NCBI GenBank assembly: GCA_034440455.1
Contig: JAWXCB010000017.1
Coordinates: 1-23,555 of the forward strand
Direction of reading: 5' to 3'
Length of the DNA: 23,555 nucleotides
From: JAWXCB01 sp034440455
GTDB taxonomy: Bacteria > Bacteroidota > Bacteroidia > Chitinophagales > CAIOSU01
Positions 22,948 to 23,555 of the stretch are shown here, piece after piece. A program made the translations under genes and the position numbers. Numbering within the stretch: the stretch's first letter is position 1; every line of letters begins with the position of its first letter. The notes below the pieces were generated by a model. The model worked only from the letters and a program-made list of their open reading frames with translations, was not told where the DNA came from and did no database searches.

Positions 22948-23555
22948 TTAAATATGAACCACGGAATAGGAAAAATCAGGCAAGGTTTCTATTGCTTCCG
23001 CTAAGTGTTTGCGGTGGCATTGGCAAATGTTGGCTTCAAAACAAGTAAGAGCAATGCGTTTGTGCTGCTTCAACAAATTCAAAATTTCGTTTTGCTTTTC
23101 GGTGGTCTTGCTCAAATTATTTTTTCGGTAAACGGAAAATAATTTATCGTAATCGGTTTGTGAATTGAGTTCTTGCCGTTGCTCACTTTGTATGCCTACC
23201 TCTGGAATATGCACATACAGAATTCCTAAATTGTCGCAAAATTTCTTCAATTGGTTTTTATTGAAACCGTATTTCATGCTCATGGCATTGTTGCGAACAT
23301 CAACCAAAACTTTTACATCGTTTTTAATCAGGCGAACCAAATATTCTTCTAACGAAATGCCTTCGTAGCCAATCGTAAATAAAACGGTCTTGTTGCTTTT
23401 GGGTTTGCTTGCAATTACTTTTTCTAATTCCGTTTGGCTTAAAATGTTTTGTGCTGCTTCGCTTCTTGTGGCGTAAAACGGAAAGTTTAAATAGGTGTGT
23501 TTCATTAATGCACGGGCATTCATTTCACCGTAATTTGTTTTTACTTCCAACAAAA
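22948..23555 (-). CDS. DUF488-family protein, 5' end outside the window
   Basis: About 201 codons visible; the frame is still open at the window edge, so the N-terminus is missing. The first 60 residues (ALMKHTYLNFPFYATRSEAA) resemble the helical N-terminal extension of longer DUF488 proteins. The DUF488 domain begins TIGYEGISLEEYL (60-72), then VKVLVDVRNNAMSMKYGFNK (80-99), LKKFCDNLGILYVHIPEVGI, and the Cys/His signature TCFEANICQCHRKHLAE (170-186; Cys171, Glu173, Cys179, His180, Arg181), which could bind metal or act catalytically. Family activity is not established to my knowledge. First visible gene of a minus-strand set with a 275-aa partner. Confidence 0.85.
   Translation of the reverse strand, partial: LLEVKTNYGEMNARALMKHTYLNFPFYATRSEAAQNILSQTELEKVIASKPKSNKTVLFTIGYEGISLEEYLVRLIKNDVKVLVDVRNNAMSMKYGFNKNQLKKFCDNLGILYVHIPEVGIQSEQRQELNSQTDYDKLFSVYRKNNLSKTTEKQNEILNLLKQHKRIALTCFEANICQCHRKHLAEAIETLPDFSYSVVHI

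Overview
The window looks like a Bacteroidota (Bacteroidetes) chromosome segment, probably from an uncultured or little-described lineage. Five secreted proteins end in type IX secretion (T9SS) sorting domains: two gliding-motility-type (type B) and three Por-secretion-type (type A). Other markers of the phylum are a FISUMP-family gene, a FadL/OmpP1 porin paired with an SGNH lipoprotein, weak Shine-Dalgarno sites and AT-rich spacers full of short near-repeats. No rRNA, tRNA or CRISPR array was seen.

Layout. 1-1045 has no convincing gene: a mobile-element-flank-like tract, a long attC-like inverted repeat (367-470) and an array of six tiny hairpins (656-960), ending at a C-terminal gene remnant (to 1372). 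1667-5439 holds two adjacent type B T9SS cargo genes. 5449-8869 is a damaged block: a FISUMP gene, an MscS channel joined to a DUF4136 tail, an HTH regulator and a row of small ORFs nearly all carry frameshifts, nonsense codons or truncations. 9111-11848 (minus) holds two type A cargo genes that share an N-terminal domain. 12042-13335 (minus) holds two tandem paralogues with SHOCT-like C-termini, one frameshifted at a homopolymer. 13819-18119 (plus) encodes a secreted alpha/beta hydrolase with a T9SS tail, a FadL-type porin and an SGNH/GDSL lipoprotein. 18124-19062 (minus) is an EboC/UbiA-like prenyltransferase. 19109-19310 is a nested palindromic, MITE-like element just ahead of RNase R (19410-21587). 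21841-23555 (minus) is an AT-rich three-gene set: a DUF488 protein cut by the window edge, a 275-aa partner and an 82-aa ORF.

How it fits together. The T9SS cargos, porin, SGNH lipoprotein and secreted hydrolase make this mainly a cell-surface/export region; no T9SS machinery gene is present. The best candidate for an undescribed system is the DUF488 operon. The most unusual DNA structures are the 19.1-19.3 kb nested palindrome and the hairpin array near 0.7-0.96 kb. The indels in 5.4-8.9 kb and at 13.27 kb often lie in homopolymers, so sequencing error must be excluded before calling them decay.
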